This document shows positions 54,413 to 62,641 of a stretch of DNA of 64,000 nucleotides, piece after piece. This DNA comes from Terriglobus roseus (GTDB lineage Bacteria; Acidobacteriota; Terriglobia; Terriglobales; Acidobacteriaceae), in contig NZ_FNSD01000001.1 of the NCBI RefSeq assembly GCF_900105625.1, forward strand, positions 1,550,001 to 1,614,000, read 5' to 3'. The notes below the pieces were generated by a model. The model searched no databases and was not told the DNA's origin. It was given only the letters and a program-made list of their open reading frames with translations. Position 1 is the stretch's first letter, and every line of letters begins with the position of its first letter. The position numbers were made by a program, and so were the translations under genes.

Positions 54413-55141
54413 ATGTTTTCGCAAGTCAAGTACGCACTCTCAGATTCGTTCAGCCGCGTGCTGACCAAGTTGGCCGTGTTTCTTCCCGGCCTGCTCGCGC
54501 TCATCGTCGCAGTTGCCCTGCTCACACTCATCGGCGCCGGGCTTGCGTGGGGTATCCGCGCCATCCTGGTCCGCATGAAATTTGACGAGCGTGTGGCACG
54601 CGATAACTCAGCCGGCGTAACCGATTGGGCCCCATCGCACAGTCCCACGCTCCTGGTGAGCCGAGTTGTGTTCTGGGCCTGTGTTCTGCTTGGTCTCGCG
54701 ATCGGCATCTCAGCCTACGACGCCGCAGGTACCAGCGACCTCGCACCCTTCCTTTTGCCGTATCTGGCTCACTCGGTTGGCGCCTTCATCATCCTCATCG
54801 CCGGCACCATCGTGGCGCGCTACCTCTCGCGCTCCGTGCTGATCAGCGCCGTCAATGCCAAGCTTAACTATGCCCGAGCGCTGTCGCTGGGTGTTAAGTG
54901 GTTAGTGCTCGTGTTCACGGGCGCCATGGTGCTTGACCACCTGCAGATCGGTGGCCTGATCGTCGAGCTCGGCTTCGGCATCCTCTTCGGTGGAATGGTT
55001 CTGGCACTGGCGCTCGCGTTCGGCCTCGGCTCACGCGACCTTGTCGCGCGGTCGATCGAGCGCACAGCCGACCGTGCCGTCCCTATCGATCGTGCAACAG
55101 AACGTACGACCGAAACTTCCCGCACACTGCGCCACTTCTAA
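54413..55141 (+). CDS. Conserved TM-helix (mechanosensitive-channel-related) membrane protein
   Basis: 242-residue inner-membrane protein. Four to five membrane helices: near residues 22-46 (FLPGLLALIVAVALLTLIG), 80-105, 115-138, and the glycine-rich pair LVELGFGILFGGMVLALALA leading to FGLGSRDLVARS, the conserved TM-helix repeat of MscS-related proteins. It lacks the large cytoplasmic MscS vestibule. RBS ACAGGAG lies upstream. Downstream of the GlgE/TreS genes; a link to osmotic protection is inferred. Confidence 0.75.
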   Translation: MFSQVKYALSDSFSRVLTKLAVFLPGLLALIVAVALLTLIGAGLAWGIRAILVRMKFDERVARDNSAGVTDWAPSHSPTLLVSRVVFWACVLLGLAIGISAYDAAGTSDLAPFLLPYLAHSVGAFIILIAGTIVARYLSRSVLISAVNAKLNYARALSLGVKWLVLVFTGAMVLDHLQIGGLIVELGFGILFGGMVLALALAFGLGSRDLVARSIERTADRAVPIDRATERTTETSRTLRHF

Positions 55142-55159
55142 CCTCTGCATCACCACCAC

Positions 55160-55192
55160 AGCGCGCGGTCGCGATATGCGACCGCGCGCTTT
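55160..55192 (+). terminator. Terminator of the glgE operon
   Basis: Perfect 13-bp stem AGCGCGCGGTCGC / GCGACCGCGCGCT with a GATAT loop and following TT, 18 bp after the TM-helix gene and 35 bp before the xanthine dehydrogenase start. Confidence 0.72.
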
Positions 55193-55227
55193 GCTATGCT
55201 TGAACAACTTTTCGTCCAGGTGTCCGC

Positions 55228-57543
55228 ATGTCCTTTCCACTCACCGCGCAGACCTCTACAGCCCCCGTGGGCAAGAACGTGGTGCGCAAGGAAGGCATGG
55301 GGAAGGTGCTGGGCCGCGCACGGTACGTGGACGATCTGGTGCTGCCGAACATGCTGCATGGCGCCACCGTTCGCAGCAGCATCGCACGGGGCCGCATCAC
55401 GAACATCACCTTTAGCGACGCGATCGACTGGAACGAATTCGTGATCGTCACGGCGAAGGACATTCCCGGCAAGAACACCATCGTGCACCTCGCAGAAGAC
55501 CACCCCTGCCTCGCCGATGGCTTCGTCAATCATCCGGAAGAACCAATCCTTCTAATCGCGCACAGGGACAAAGCTGTGCTGCACCATGCTATTGCGTCTA
55601 TCCAGATCGACTACGAATCCATGCCCGGCGTCTTCACCGTTGAAGAGAGTGAAACGCAGGAGACGATCATCTGGGGCGAGGACAATACTTTCAAGAGCTA
55701 CCTGATGGAGAAGGGTGACGTCGACGCTGCCTTCGCCACAGCGGACTTCATCGTCGAAGGCGAATACCGAACCGGTGCGCAGGAACAGCTCTACATCGAG
55801 AACAACGGCTGTATCGGAGAGTGGAGTGACACCGACGGCATAACCGTCCATGGCAGCATGCAGTGCCCGTATTACCTTCATCACGCATTGATGCTCGCGT
55901 TCGATCTGCCTGCGGAGAAGTGCCGCGTGATTCAGACAGAGACCGGCGGCGCCTTCGGCGGGAAAGAGGACTTCCCTTCCGTCATTGGCACGCACGCCGC
56001 ACTTCTCGCGAAGAAGGCCGGCCGCCCTGTGAAGATCGTCTACGATCGCGGTGAAGACATGGCCGCAACCACCAAACGGCATCCTTCGCGCACACGTCAT
56101 CGCACGGCTGTCAGTAAAGAGGGCAAGCTCCTGGGCTGCGAAATTGATTTCGCGATTGATGGCGGTGCGTACATGACGTTGTCACCCGTAGTGCTTTCGC
56201 GTGGCACCATCCACGCCGCGGGCTGTTATCACTGGCCCGCAGTGCGTATTCGCGCCAAGGCTATGGCCACGAACGTACCGCCACATGGTGCCTTCCGAGG
56301 CTTCGGTGCACCGCAATCGCTCTTTGCTCTTGAGCGCCACATGGACAAGATCGCGAAGGTCGTCGGCATCACGCCTGAAGAATTGCGCCGACGTAACTTC
56401 CTGCATACCGGCGATGAAACCGCGACCTGCCAGGTGGTAAAGGATCCCATCGATCTTGACGCGATGCTGACGAAGACGCTGTCTGCCGCGGAATTCCATC
56501 CGAGGCAGGCTCGCTTCGCGATCGAAAACAAGACATCCCCTATCAAGCGCGGCATGGGCTTTGCAAGCTTCTTCCACGGTGCAGGTTTCACCGGCAGCGG
56601 CGAGCGCCGTCTCAACTCTCTTGTAAAGCTTGAGGTGGATCACGAAGGTCGGGTCATCCTGCTCGTCTCCTCGACGGAGTTCGGTCAGGGCACCAATACG
56701 ATCCTTTGCCAGGTCGCCGCGCAGTCGCTGAACATCCCCTATGAGCAGGTGCTGATCGCGCAGCCGGACACACATCGCGTACCGAACAGCGGTCCTACCG
56801 TCGCATCGCGTACGGCCATGATCGTCGGCAAGCTCGTCGAGAATGCCTGTGCCAATCTGCTGGCGACACTGCAGTCAACGCCCGATGGCTTAGGAGAGAC
56901 GTACTCGCCGCAGCAGTTCTGCGCGGCTGCCCTGCACTATCGCAGCAAGCACGGGTCACTCGAAGCGGAAGCACGCTACAAGTCGCCGGGCGACATCTTC
57001 TGGGACGACGAGAAGTACAAGGGCGAGGCATATCCCGCATTTGGCTGGGCGATCTATGTCGCCGAAGTCGCCGTCGACACGCGTACGTATCAGGCTACGT
57101 GCACAAACTTCTGGGCCATGCAGGAGGTAGGGAAGGTACTGCATCCCGTGCTGGCCGCAGGTCAGATCGAAGGTGGCGTCGCCCAGGGCATCGGCTATGC
57201 CATCTACGAGAAATGCGAGTGGCGCGAAGGCGCTCTGAAGAATAATCAGATGACGAACTACATCATGCCTACCAGCGCGGACCTGCCGAACATTCATGTG
57301 CTCTTCGAAGAGATCCCCAGCATTCATGGGGCCTTTGGCGCCAAGGGTATCGGCGAACTACCGATGGACGGGCCTGCCCCGGCAATCCTGAACGCCATTG
57401 AGGACGCGCTTGGCATCGCCTTCAATGAGTGCCCACTGCTGCCCGAAGATATCTTCGAACGCATGACGCGCACGGACGAAGGTGGCAGCGAAAACCTTGA
57501 GCCAACCGTTGCCGGTCCATACTTCAGCGAGTCCAACGCATGA
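55228..57543 (+). CDS. xdhA: Xanthine dehydrogenase, molybdopterin-binding subunit
   Basis: 771-residue large subunit holding the molybdenum cofactor, oxidising hypoxanthine/xanthine to urate. Motifs: DIPGKNTIV region, QTETGGAFGGKEDFPSVI, VPPHGAFRGFGAPQSLFALE, EFGQGTNTILCQV, and the catalytic GAKGIGELPMDGPAPA near the C-terminus. All are typical of the XDH family. It is the first of three genes with 4-bp overlaps. It completes the guanine-to-urate step that the ureide operon lacks. Molybdopterin-specific maturation factors are not in this window. Confidence 0.92.
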   Translation: MSFPLTAQTSTAPVGKNVVRKEGMGKVLGRARYVDDLVLPNMLHGATVRSSIARGRITNITFSDAIDWNEFVIVTAKDIPGKNTIVHLAEDHPCLADGFVNHPEEPILLIAHRDKAVLHHAIASIQIDYESMPGVFTVEESETQETIIWGEDNTFKSYLMEKGDVDAAFATADFIVEGEYRTGAQEQLYIENNGCIGEWSDTDGITVHGSMQCPYYLHHALMLAFDLPAEKCRVIQTETGGAFGGKEDFPSVIGTHAALLAKKAGRPVKIVYDRGEDMAATTKRHPSRTRHRTAVSKEGKLLGCEIDFAIDGGAYMTLSPVVLSRGTIHAAGCYHWPAVRIRAKAMATNVPPHGAFRGFGAPQSLFALERHMDKIAKVVGITPEELRRRNFLHTGDETATCQVVKDPIDLDAMLTKTLSAAEFHPRQARFAIENKTSPIKRGMGFASFFHGAGFTGSGERRLNSLVKLEVDHEGRVILLVSSTEFGQGTNTILCQVAAQSLNIPYEQVLIAQPDTHRVPNSGPTVASRTAMIVGKLVENACANLLATLQSTPDGLGETYSPQQFCAAALHYRSKHGSLEAEARYKSPGDIFWDDEKYKGEAYPAFGWAIYVAEVAVDTRTYQATCTNFWAMQEVGKVLHPVLAAGQIEGGVAQGIGYAIYEKCEWREGALKNNQMTNYIMPTSADLPNIHVLFEEIPSIHGAFGAKGIGELPMDGPAPAILNAIEDALGIAFNECPLLPEDIFERMTRTDEGGSENLEPTVAGPYFSESNA

Positions 57544-58022
57544 GCGCCATCACCCTGAAGATCAACGGCGAAGAGCATCGCATCGACGTCCCGCCCATGC
57601 GGCGCCTCCTCGACGTGCTGCGCGAAGATCTGCAGCTCACCGGTGCGAAGGAAGGCTGCGGCGAAGGCGAGTGCGGCTCCTGCTCCATCCTGATGAATGG
57701 CAACCTGGTGAACAGCTGTCTGGTTCCTGCGATACAGGCCAGTGGCGCGGAGTTGATAACTGTGGAAGGCATGGCTCGTGAGGCGCGTCTCAGCCCGATC
57801 CAGCAGTGCTTCCTCGAAAAGGGCGGGGCCCAGTGCGGCATCTGCACGCCGGGCATGATGCTTGCCACGCATCACCTGTTGGAGAAGTATCCGCACCCGA
57901 CGGAAGAGCAAATCCGCGAAGGACTGGCCGGTAATCTGTGCCGCTGCACGGGTTATATGCGCATCTTTGAGGCTGTGCGCGAAGCCGCCAACTTTGTGCC
58001 CACCACGAGCCTCACCGCATGA
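57540..58022 (+). CDS. xdhC: Xanthine dehydrogenase, 2Fe-2S subunit
   Basis: 160-residue electron-transfer subunit with two 2Fe-2S clusters. The plant-ferredoxin cluster uses Cys40, Cys45, Cys48 and Cys60 (EGCGEGECGSC then NSC). The second cluster uses Cys99, Cys102, Cys134 and Cys136 (AQCGICTPGM and NLCRCTGY). ATG overlaps the previous stop by 4 bp. Gene-letter use follows the small-subunit E. coli-type naming and is only descriptive. Confidence 0.93.
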   Translation: MSAITLKINGEEHRIDVPPMRRLLDVLREDLQLTGAKEGCGEGECGSCSILMNGNLVNSCLVPAIQASGAELITVEGMAREARLSPIQQCFLEKGGAQCGICTPGMMLATHHLLEKYPHPTEEQIREGLAGNLCRCTGYMRIFEAVREAANFVPTTSLTA

Positions 58023-58879
58023 GGTCGAACGCCGCAGAGTATGAAATCATCGCGCCCGGCTCGCTGGACGCCGTGCTCAATGCCCTGGCGTCAGAGAGGT
58101 TGACTCCGATTGCCGGCGGCACAGAAGTTATGGTGGCGCTGGGTGCTGGCAGACTTGCGCCGAAGAGATTCATCAGCCTGCACAACATCTCCGAACTGCG
58201 CTTTATCGATGACTCTGCGCCGATGTTGCGCATTGGTGCCGGCGCAACGTTTACCGACATTCGCCGCAGTCCCGTCATTGCAGAACAGTTCCAGTTGCTG
58301 GCGCAGACCGCAAGTTGGACCGGCTCCATCGCGAATCAGAACCGCGGCACCCTTGGTGGCAACATCGCCAATGCATCCCCTGCTGCCGACACCCCGCCTG
58401 CGCTGCTCGCCTACGATGCAGAGCTGGAACTGATCTCGATACGCGGCACACGCATCATGCCATACAGCGAATTCCATCTTGGATATAAGCGAACCGCCCT
58501 TGCGCCGGACGAGTTGATCTTCGCTGTCCGATTGCCGTGCCGCTATGCAGGCCATACGCAGTGGGGGCGCAAAGTGGGCACGCGGAATGCGCAGGCAATC
58601 TCAAAGATTGCGCTGGCCGCAGTCGCGAGGATGGAGAACGGTCTCTTCGCGGAGATTGCTCTCGGCGCGGCAAGCCTGCGTGATCGTCCGTCGCGCCTGC
58701 CGGCAACCGAGGCAGCGCTGCTGGGCTGTGATCCACGCGATACTGCAACCGTGGCAACCGCGAAACAAGCACTAGCGACCGAGGTAGCTCCCATCGATGA
58801 CATCCGCTCGACCGCGCGCTACCGCTCGGCGGTGGCGGCAAACCTGTTAGAGGAATTGCTGCTCCACTGCGGCGCTTAG
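58019..58879 (+). CDS. xdhB: Xanthine dehydrogenase, FAD-binding subunit
   Basis: 286-residue FAD subunit passing electrons from the iron-sulfur clusters to the acceptor. FAD motifs: LTPIAGGTEVMVALGAG near residues 30-46 and TGSIANQNRGTLGGNIANASPA near 101-122. The C-terminal CO-dehydrogenase flavoprotein domain is complete. Starts in a 4-bp overlap. The stop TAG shares bases with the stop of the convergent HNH gene. Confidence 0.93.
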   Translation: MRSNAAEYEIIAPGSLDAVLNALASERLTPIAGGTEVMVALGAGRLAPKRFISLHNISELRFIDDSAPMLRIGAGATFTDIRRSPVIAEQFQLLAQTASWTGSIANQNRGTLGGNIANASPAADTPPALLAYDAELELISIRGTRIMPYSEFHLGYKRTALAPDELIFAVRLPCRYAGHTQWGRKVGTRNAQAISKIALAAVARMENGLFAEIALGAASLRDRPSRLPATEAALLGCDPRDTATVATAKQALATEVAPIDDIRSTARYRSAVAANLLEELLLHCGA

Positions 58880-59397
58880 GCTGCACGTTCAGCTTCGAGC
58901 ATGGCTGCAACCTTTGCCTTGCGAAGGCGCTCACGAAGCGCAGCCGTGGCCGTCCGGTGGCAGCGCAGGCAGAGTGTGCGAATGTTAGCAAGGTCGCACT
59001 CCCCGCCACCTTCCACCACCGGGACGATGTGATCGGCATCCCAAAGGCTCTTGCGGATGCGCGTCTTGAAGCCCCAGTGCCGCATCAGTTCTTCCCGACG
59101 TGGCCCGCGGGAGCGCTTCAGCGATCGTAGCGCCGACATGGTGTCGATGCCGCATCCGCAGCAGCGGCCCTTATCCCTTTTGTAAACGTGCTCGCGCAGA
59201 TAGGACGGCTGCGAGCGCAGCTTCCACTCATGTACGCAGAAGTCGCTGCAGAAGGTGAAGCGCCGCTTCGGGACCTCGAGGTTGCACCAGCGGCACAGAC
59301 CGCGACCATTAGGACCGCGCGGATGATCCTTGCGATCAACCCATCCACCAACGATCGTGCGCGCAGTACTCACAGAACTATTTTGCCCTGCAAGCAC
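58876..59397 (-). CDS. HNH-type nuclease-like protein with zinc-finger cysteines
   Basis: 173 residues. C-terminal HNH core: WDADHIVPVVEGGGECDLAN followed by IRTLCLRCHRTATAALRER. Before it lie extra cysteine pairs, CRWCNLEVPKRRFTFCSDFC and GRCCGCGIDT, likely zinc-binding. The HNH metal His and Asn are present. No partner or mobile element lies next to it. Convergent with xdhB; the stop codons overlap (TTAG read both ways). Likely a free-standing nuclease of unknown role. Confidence 0.8.
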   Translation of the reverse strand: MLAGQNSSVSTARTIVGGWVDRKDHPRGPNGRGLCRWCNLEVPKRRFTFCSDFCVHEWKLRSQPSYLREHVYKRDKGRCCGCGIDTMSALRSLKRSRGPRREELMRHWGFKTRIRKSLWDADHIVPVVEGGGECDLANIRTLCLRCHRTATAALRERLRKAKVAAMLEAERAA

Positions 59398-59421
59398 TGC
59401 GCGCCAAGAGTGACCAGCTAG

Positions 59422-60480
59422 CTACGCGAGGGCCGGGTAATCGGTGTAACCTGCCGCTTCGTGCGAGTAGAACAGGTCTGGCTTAGCCGCATTCAAAGCT
59501 GCACCCTCGCGGAAGCGGCGTACGAGGTCGGGGTTAGCGATGAACGGCACGCCGAAAGCAACAGCATCCGCATCGCCGCGCTCAAGGATGGCGCTTGCAC
59601 TGTCCTGGGTGAAGCGCTCATTGACGACGTAGACACCGCCAAACTGCTTCTTCAATTGCGGCCCGAGGCTGTCCGGGCCTTCGGCTTCACGCGCCATCAG
59701 GAAGGCAATCTTGCGTTTGCCCAGTTCCGTGGCAACATAGCCGAAGGTCTCCGCACGATTTGCATCGCCCATGGCATGCAGGTCGGCCCGAGGTGCCAGG
59801 TGCATACCGACACGGCCGGCGCCATAGACAGCGATCGCAGCATCCGCCGCTTCAAGCATCAGGCGAGCCCGGTTCTCCACCGACCCGCCGTAGGCATCCT
59901 CGCGGGCATTGCTGCTCGTCTGCAGGAACTGATCCAGCAGATAGCCGTTGGCGCCATGCAATTCGACACCGTCGAAGCCGGCTGCCTTCGCGTTCTCCGC
60001 AGCGCGGCCAAACTGCTCCACTACGCCCTGCACCTCTCCGTGTGTGAGCGCGCGCGGCTTCTCGAATGGCGTCAATGGACGCACCAGGCTTACGTGCGGC
60101 ATGTCTGGCGGAAGATCGCTGGGCGCCACGGGTAACTCGCCTCCTAGAAAGCTTGAGTGAGATACGCGGCCCACATGCCAGATCTGGGCGAAGATGTGGC
60201 CGCCCGCCTGATGCACGGCCTCCACCACTGGCTTCCATGCCTCTACCTGCTCGGCCGACCAGATTCCGGGAACCTGCGCATACCCCACGCCGAACGGATC
60301 GACCGGGGTGCCTTCGGTGATGATCAGTCCTGCTGTGGCACGCTGCGCGTAATACTCTGCCATCAGGTGCGGTCTTGGCACGTGCTTTTCGGTGCCGCGG
60401 AGGCGGGTCAACGGCGCCATAAAGATGCGATTCGGCAAGTCAAGATCGCCAACGCGGATAGGGTCAAACAAATTCGGCAC
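59422..60480 (-). CDS. Old-yellow-enzyme-family alkene reductase (NemA-like)
   Basis: 352-residue FMN flavoprotein using NAD(P)H to reduce activated C=C bonds of electrophiles. Barrel motifs: LPNRIFMAPLTRLRG, FAQIWHVGRVSHSSFL, FDGVELHGANGYLLDQFLQ, NARLMLEA context and FGVPFIANPDLVRRF. GTG start at 60480 follows GGAG. The N-ethylmaleimide-reductase branch is the best match. Role is probably detoxification. No close operon partner. Confidence 0.9.
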   Translation of the reverse strand: MPNLFDPIRVGDLDLPNRIFMAPLTRLRGTEKHVPRPHLMAEYYAQRATAGLIITEGTPVDPFGVGYAQVPGIWSAEQVEAWKPVVEAVHQAGGHIFAQIWHVGRVSHSSFLGGELPVAPSDLPPDMPHVSLVRPLTPFEKPRALTHGEVQGVVEQFGRAAENAKAAGFDGVELHGANGYLLDQFLQTSSNAREDAYGGSVENRARLMLEAADAAIAVYGAGRVGMHLAPRADLHAMGDANRAETFGYVATELGKRKIAFLMAREAEGPDSLGPQLKKQFGGVYVVNERFTQDSASAILERGDADAVAFGVPFIANPDLVRRFREGAALNAAKPDLFYSHEAAGYTDYPALA

Positions 60481-60552
60481 TAGGAAAACTCCAGACTCTG
60501 AATGAGAGCAACCTGAGTTGGATGGTTCGATCGGTGTCGAAGATTCAGGCGC

Positions 60553-61116
60553 CTAAGCGGTGGCGTCTCGCAGCGCCGCGTCGATCTTCGCCAATGCCTC
60601 ATCCACGGTATCCGCTACCAGCAGAATCCTGCGAGCTGCTGGCTTCAGGACTCCCTCTGCAACGCAGTGGTCGAGAAAGGCGAGCATACCGTCGTAGAAG
60701 CCATTCGTGTTCAGCAGACACATGGGCTTCTTGTGCAGACGTAATGTCTCCCAAGCCAGCACTTCGAAGAGTTCCTCGAAGGTGCCATAGCCGCCCGGCA
60801 AGATGAGGAACGCATCCGACTTCTCGCCCATGAGCGCCTTCCGGGTGTGCATGGTGTCAACGACGTGGAGTTCGGTGCAACCGTGGTGCGAAACCTCTTT
60901 GTCGACCAGCACATGCGGAATCACACCGATCACATGGCCTCCACCGGCCAGCGTCGCGTTTGCAACGGCGCCCATCAATCCGACCGTGGCGCCGCCATAG
61001 ACCAGGCCAACGCCAAGAGCGGCAAGCTTGCCGCCGAGTTCCAGCGCGGCTTCGCGGTACGCGGGACGCGCACCGTCAGCAGAAGAGCAGAAGACACAGA
61101 GTGTGCTGAGTGACAT
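60553..61116 (-). CDS. LOG-family protein (nucleoside-monophosphate phosphoribohydrolase-like)
   Basis: 187-residue Rossmann-fold protein of the LOG/TIGR00730 family, which hydrolyses the N-glycosidic bond of nucleoside 5'-monophosphates (cytokinin activation in plants). Motifs: VCVFCSSADGARP-type N-terminus, GLVYGGATVGLMGAVAN, MHTRKALM and the diagnostic PGGYGTFEE. In bacteria the role is often nucleotide salvage or unknown. The ATG at 61116 lies 635 bp before the next small gene and faces no partner. It is close to the OYE gene, 72 bp. Confidence 0.9.
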   Translation of the reverse strand: MSLSTLCVFCSSADGARPAYREAALELGGKLAALGVGLVYGGATVGLMGAVANATLAGGGHVIGVIPHVLVDKEVSHHGCTELHVVDTMHTRKALMGEKSDAFLILPGGYGTFEELFEVLAWETLRLHKKPMCLLNTNGFYDGMLAFLDHCVAEGVLKPAARRILLVADTVDEALAKIDAALRDATA

Positions 61117-61158
61117 GCACCCAGAATAATTGGGTCGAACCGATCAGAATGTTGCCTG

Positions 61159-61203
61159 CAAAACAAAAGGACGCGGCACGCGATTGCAGCGAGTGCCACG
61201 TCC
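61159..61203 (-). terminator. Terminator of the first duplicated small-gene unit
   Basis: On the minus strand a 14-bp stem GGACGTGGCACTCGC / CGTGCCGCGTCC with two mismatches, then TTTTGTTTT. The same layout follows the second paralogue (61979-62021). Confidence 0.75.
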
Positions 61204-61304
61204 ATCTCGTGTTGAAGGTTATCCCGGGAAGAGTCTAAGGGGCTCTCGGCGGGCGAATAGTACGAGTTTAAGGGCGTTGAAGCGGCCCTCGCGCTGCGTG
61301 CTCT

Positions 61305-61610
61305 TTAGCGGAACGAAGCTACCGCGCCGTTGTACTCCTTGACGATGGTGAGCTTGACCGAATTGTCCGCGCCATACACCGTGGTACCCGCGGGCGCTTC
61401 CACCTTGTACTCCTCGTTCGCGGCAAGCGAGACCGGACGGCCCTGAATGATCAGGTTCTGGGTCAGGTTGCTGCGGTTCTTCAGGGTCACATGCACCATA
61501 GGTGCCTTGCCCTGTGAGATGTTCGAGTTGTTGTCCATGGTGGCGGCGTACGATGCCAGCGGTGCGAAGGTGCAGGCAGCAAGGACGAGAGCAGTGAGAT
61601 TACGGTTCAT
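61305..61610 (-). CDS. Small secreted beta-rich protein A (paralogue of the 62126 gene)
   Basis: 101 residues. Signal peptide LTALVLAACTFAPLASYA, then a mature domain of about 80 residues with alternating strands (HVTLKNRSNLTQNLIIQG, VYGADNSVKLTIVKEYNG) ending VASFR. ATG at 61610 follows GGAGAAGTCATC. It is clearly related to the 62126 gene in length, layout and C-terminus (GxxASFR). No cysteines in the mature part and no known domain. Likely periplasmic or surface protein. Confidence 0.75.
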   Translation of the reverse strand: MNRNLTALVLAACTFAPLASYAATMDNNSNISQGKAPMVHVTLKNRSNLTQNLIIQGRPVSLAANEEYKVEAPAGTTVYGADNSVKLTIVKEYNGAVASFR

Positions 61611-61634
61611 GATGACTTCTCCGGTGGTGCTTGT

Positions 61635-61690
61635 GTAGCTGGCGAAGTCCCACTGCAATTGAAACTTACGTCGCGCATTGAGTTATACGC
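61635..61690 (-). promoter_or_regulatory. Conserved leader/promoter block, copy 1
   Basis: On the minus strand reads GCGTATAAC ... ATGCGCGACG ... CTTCGCCAGCTAC. The same block precedes the paralogue at 62457-62510. GTATAAC is a plausible -10 hexamer; a -35 was not firm. Confidence 0.5.
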
Positions 61691-61978
61691 CTTCTGAGTA
61701 AGAAAAGTTATCTCCGCACGACCATTTTTCTTATTTTTTTGTCACGGTTTGTAACGACCGTTTGGGTATTTGTCGCTGCTATTAATTTGCGAGTAATTCT
61801 GAGCCCCGGAACCCTTAAATAAGTTACGAATTCGCTTCCACCAATTGACAAGTCTTAGGTAAATCTGATCAAGCGCCCCGCCCGTTTAGGCGATGCGCTT
61901 TAATTCACGTTGAGAAATTGTTTTCCTCATCAGACACTCTCACGGCCGACTACCGAATGACGCTCGGGCTGCCCTCGC
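61691..61978. other. AT-rich intergenic stretch, nothing assigned
   Basis: 288 bp, more AT-rich than the surroundings, with a short T run near 61729-61740. No gene, repeat or structured RNA was recognised. It may carry upstream promoter sequence for gene 61305. Confidence 0.4.
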
Positions 61979-62021
61979 AAAACAAAAGGACGTGGAATGC
62001 CTCGAGAGGCATTCCACGTCC
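61979..62021 (-). terminator. Terminator of the second duplicated small-gene unit
   Basis: A long perfect stem, GGACGTGGAATGCCTC (61988-62003) with GAGGCATTCCACGTCC (62006-62021), followed on the minus strand by TTTTGTTTT. Lies 104 bp past the end of the gene it serves. Confidence 0.85.
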
Positions 62022-62125
62022 AGCTCACGATCGCGGCTTTCTGATTGAGGAGACAGAGGAGCAGCGCCGCTGCCGCTCCTCTCGATATCTGCTTCGCGTG
62101 AGACGTAGCTCATGCGAAAAGGCTG

Positions 62126-62434
62126 CTAGCGAAAAGAAGCCGTGGAGCCGTTCAGGTCACGCGTGACAAGCACCTTCACAGCCTTATCGGTGCCATAGAC
62201 GTGCGTGCCCTCCGGCGCGTTCAGGGCATACTCGCCCTTCGCGGCAATCGTCACCGGCTTGTCTTCAATCAGGACGTCCATCGGTGCATCGGTCTGGTTT
62301 TTGAGGGTCATCTTCACCATCTTGACCTTGGCCTGGGCGGTCTCACCCTTGGCGAAGAATGGGAAGGCGTGCGAAGCGACGGGTGCGAAGGTGGAGGCGG
62401 CAAGGGCGAGAGCGATAACGGAACGACGGATCAT
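62126..62434 (-). CDS. Small secreted beta-rich protein B (paralogue of the 61305 gene)
   Basis: 102 residues. Signal peptide SVIALALAASTFAPVASHA, then a mature domain with MVKMTLKNQTDAPMDVLIED and VYGTDKAVKVLVTRDLNG, ending TASFR. Matches protein A over its length. ATG at 62434 follows AGGAGAAGTCACC. Likely periplasmic or surface; function unknown. The two units together look like a recent-to-old tandem duplication of a whole transcription unit. Confidence 0.76.
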   Translation of the reverse strand: MIRRSVIALALAASTFAPVASHAFPFFAKGETAQAKVKMVKMTLKNQTDAPMDVLIEDKPVTIAAKGEYALNAPEGTHVYGTDKAVKVLVTRDLNGSTASFR

Positions 62435-62456
62435 GGTGACTTCTCCTAAGGGTTTA

Positions 62457-62510
62457 GTAGCTGGCGAAGTTCCCTGCAGGTTGAACATCGTCGCGCACTG
62501 ACAGATACGT
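62457..62510 (-). promoter_or_regulatory. Conserved leader/promoter block, copy 2
   Basis: Aligned with copy 1 over about 50 bp on the minus strand: ACGTATCTG ... GTGCGCGACG ... CTTCGCCAGCTAC. The shared CTTCGCCAGCTAC lies 25-50 bp before each start codon and may be a 5'-UTR element. Confidence 0.5.
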
Positions 62511-62641
62511 CGCAAGTTCGCTTCCGTTCCATAGTTTTTTCAACTTTCTTTCTGAGGGTGTTTCAGGACCGTGAATAGGTCACGCAAGTGAGTAAAGACC
62601 CTGCATTCATAGGGGATCTTATTCAGGAAGGGATCTTCTGA

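Noticed and set aside
60520-60552. GGTTCGATC resembling a tRNA T-loop
   Set aside because: No matching acceptor, D or anticodon arms can be folded around it.
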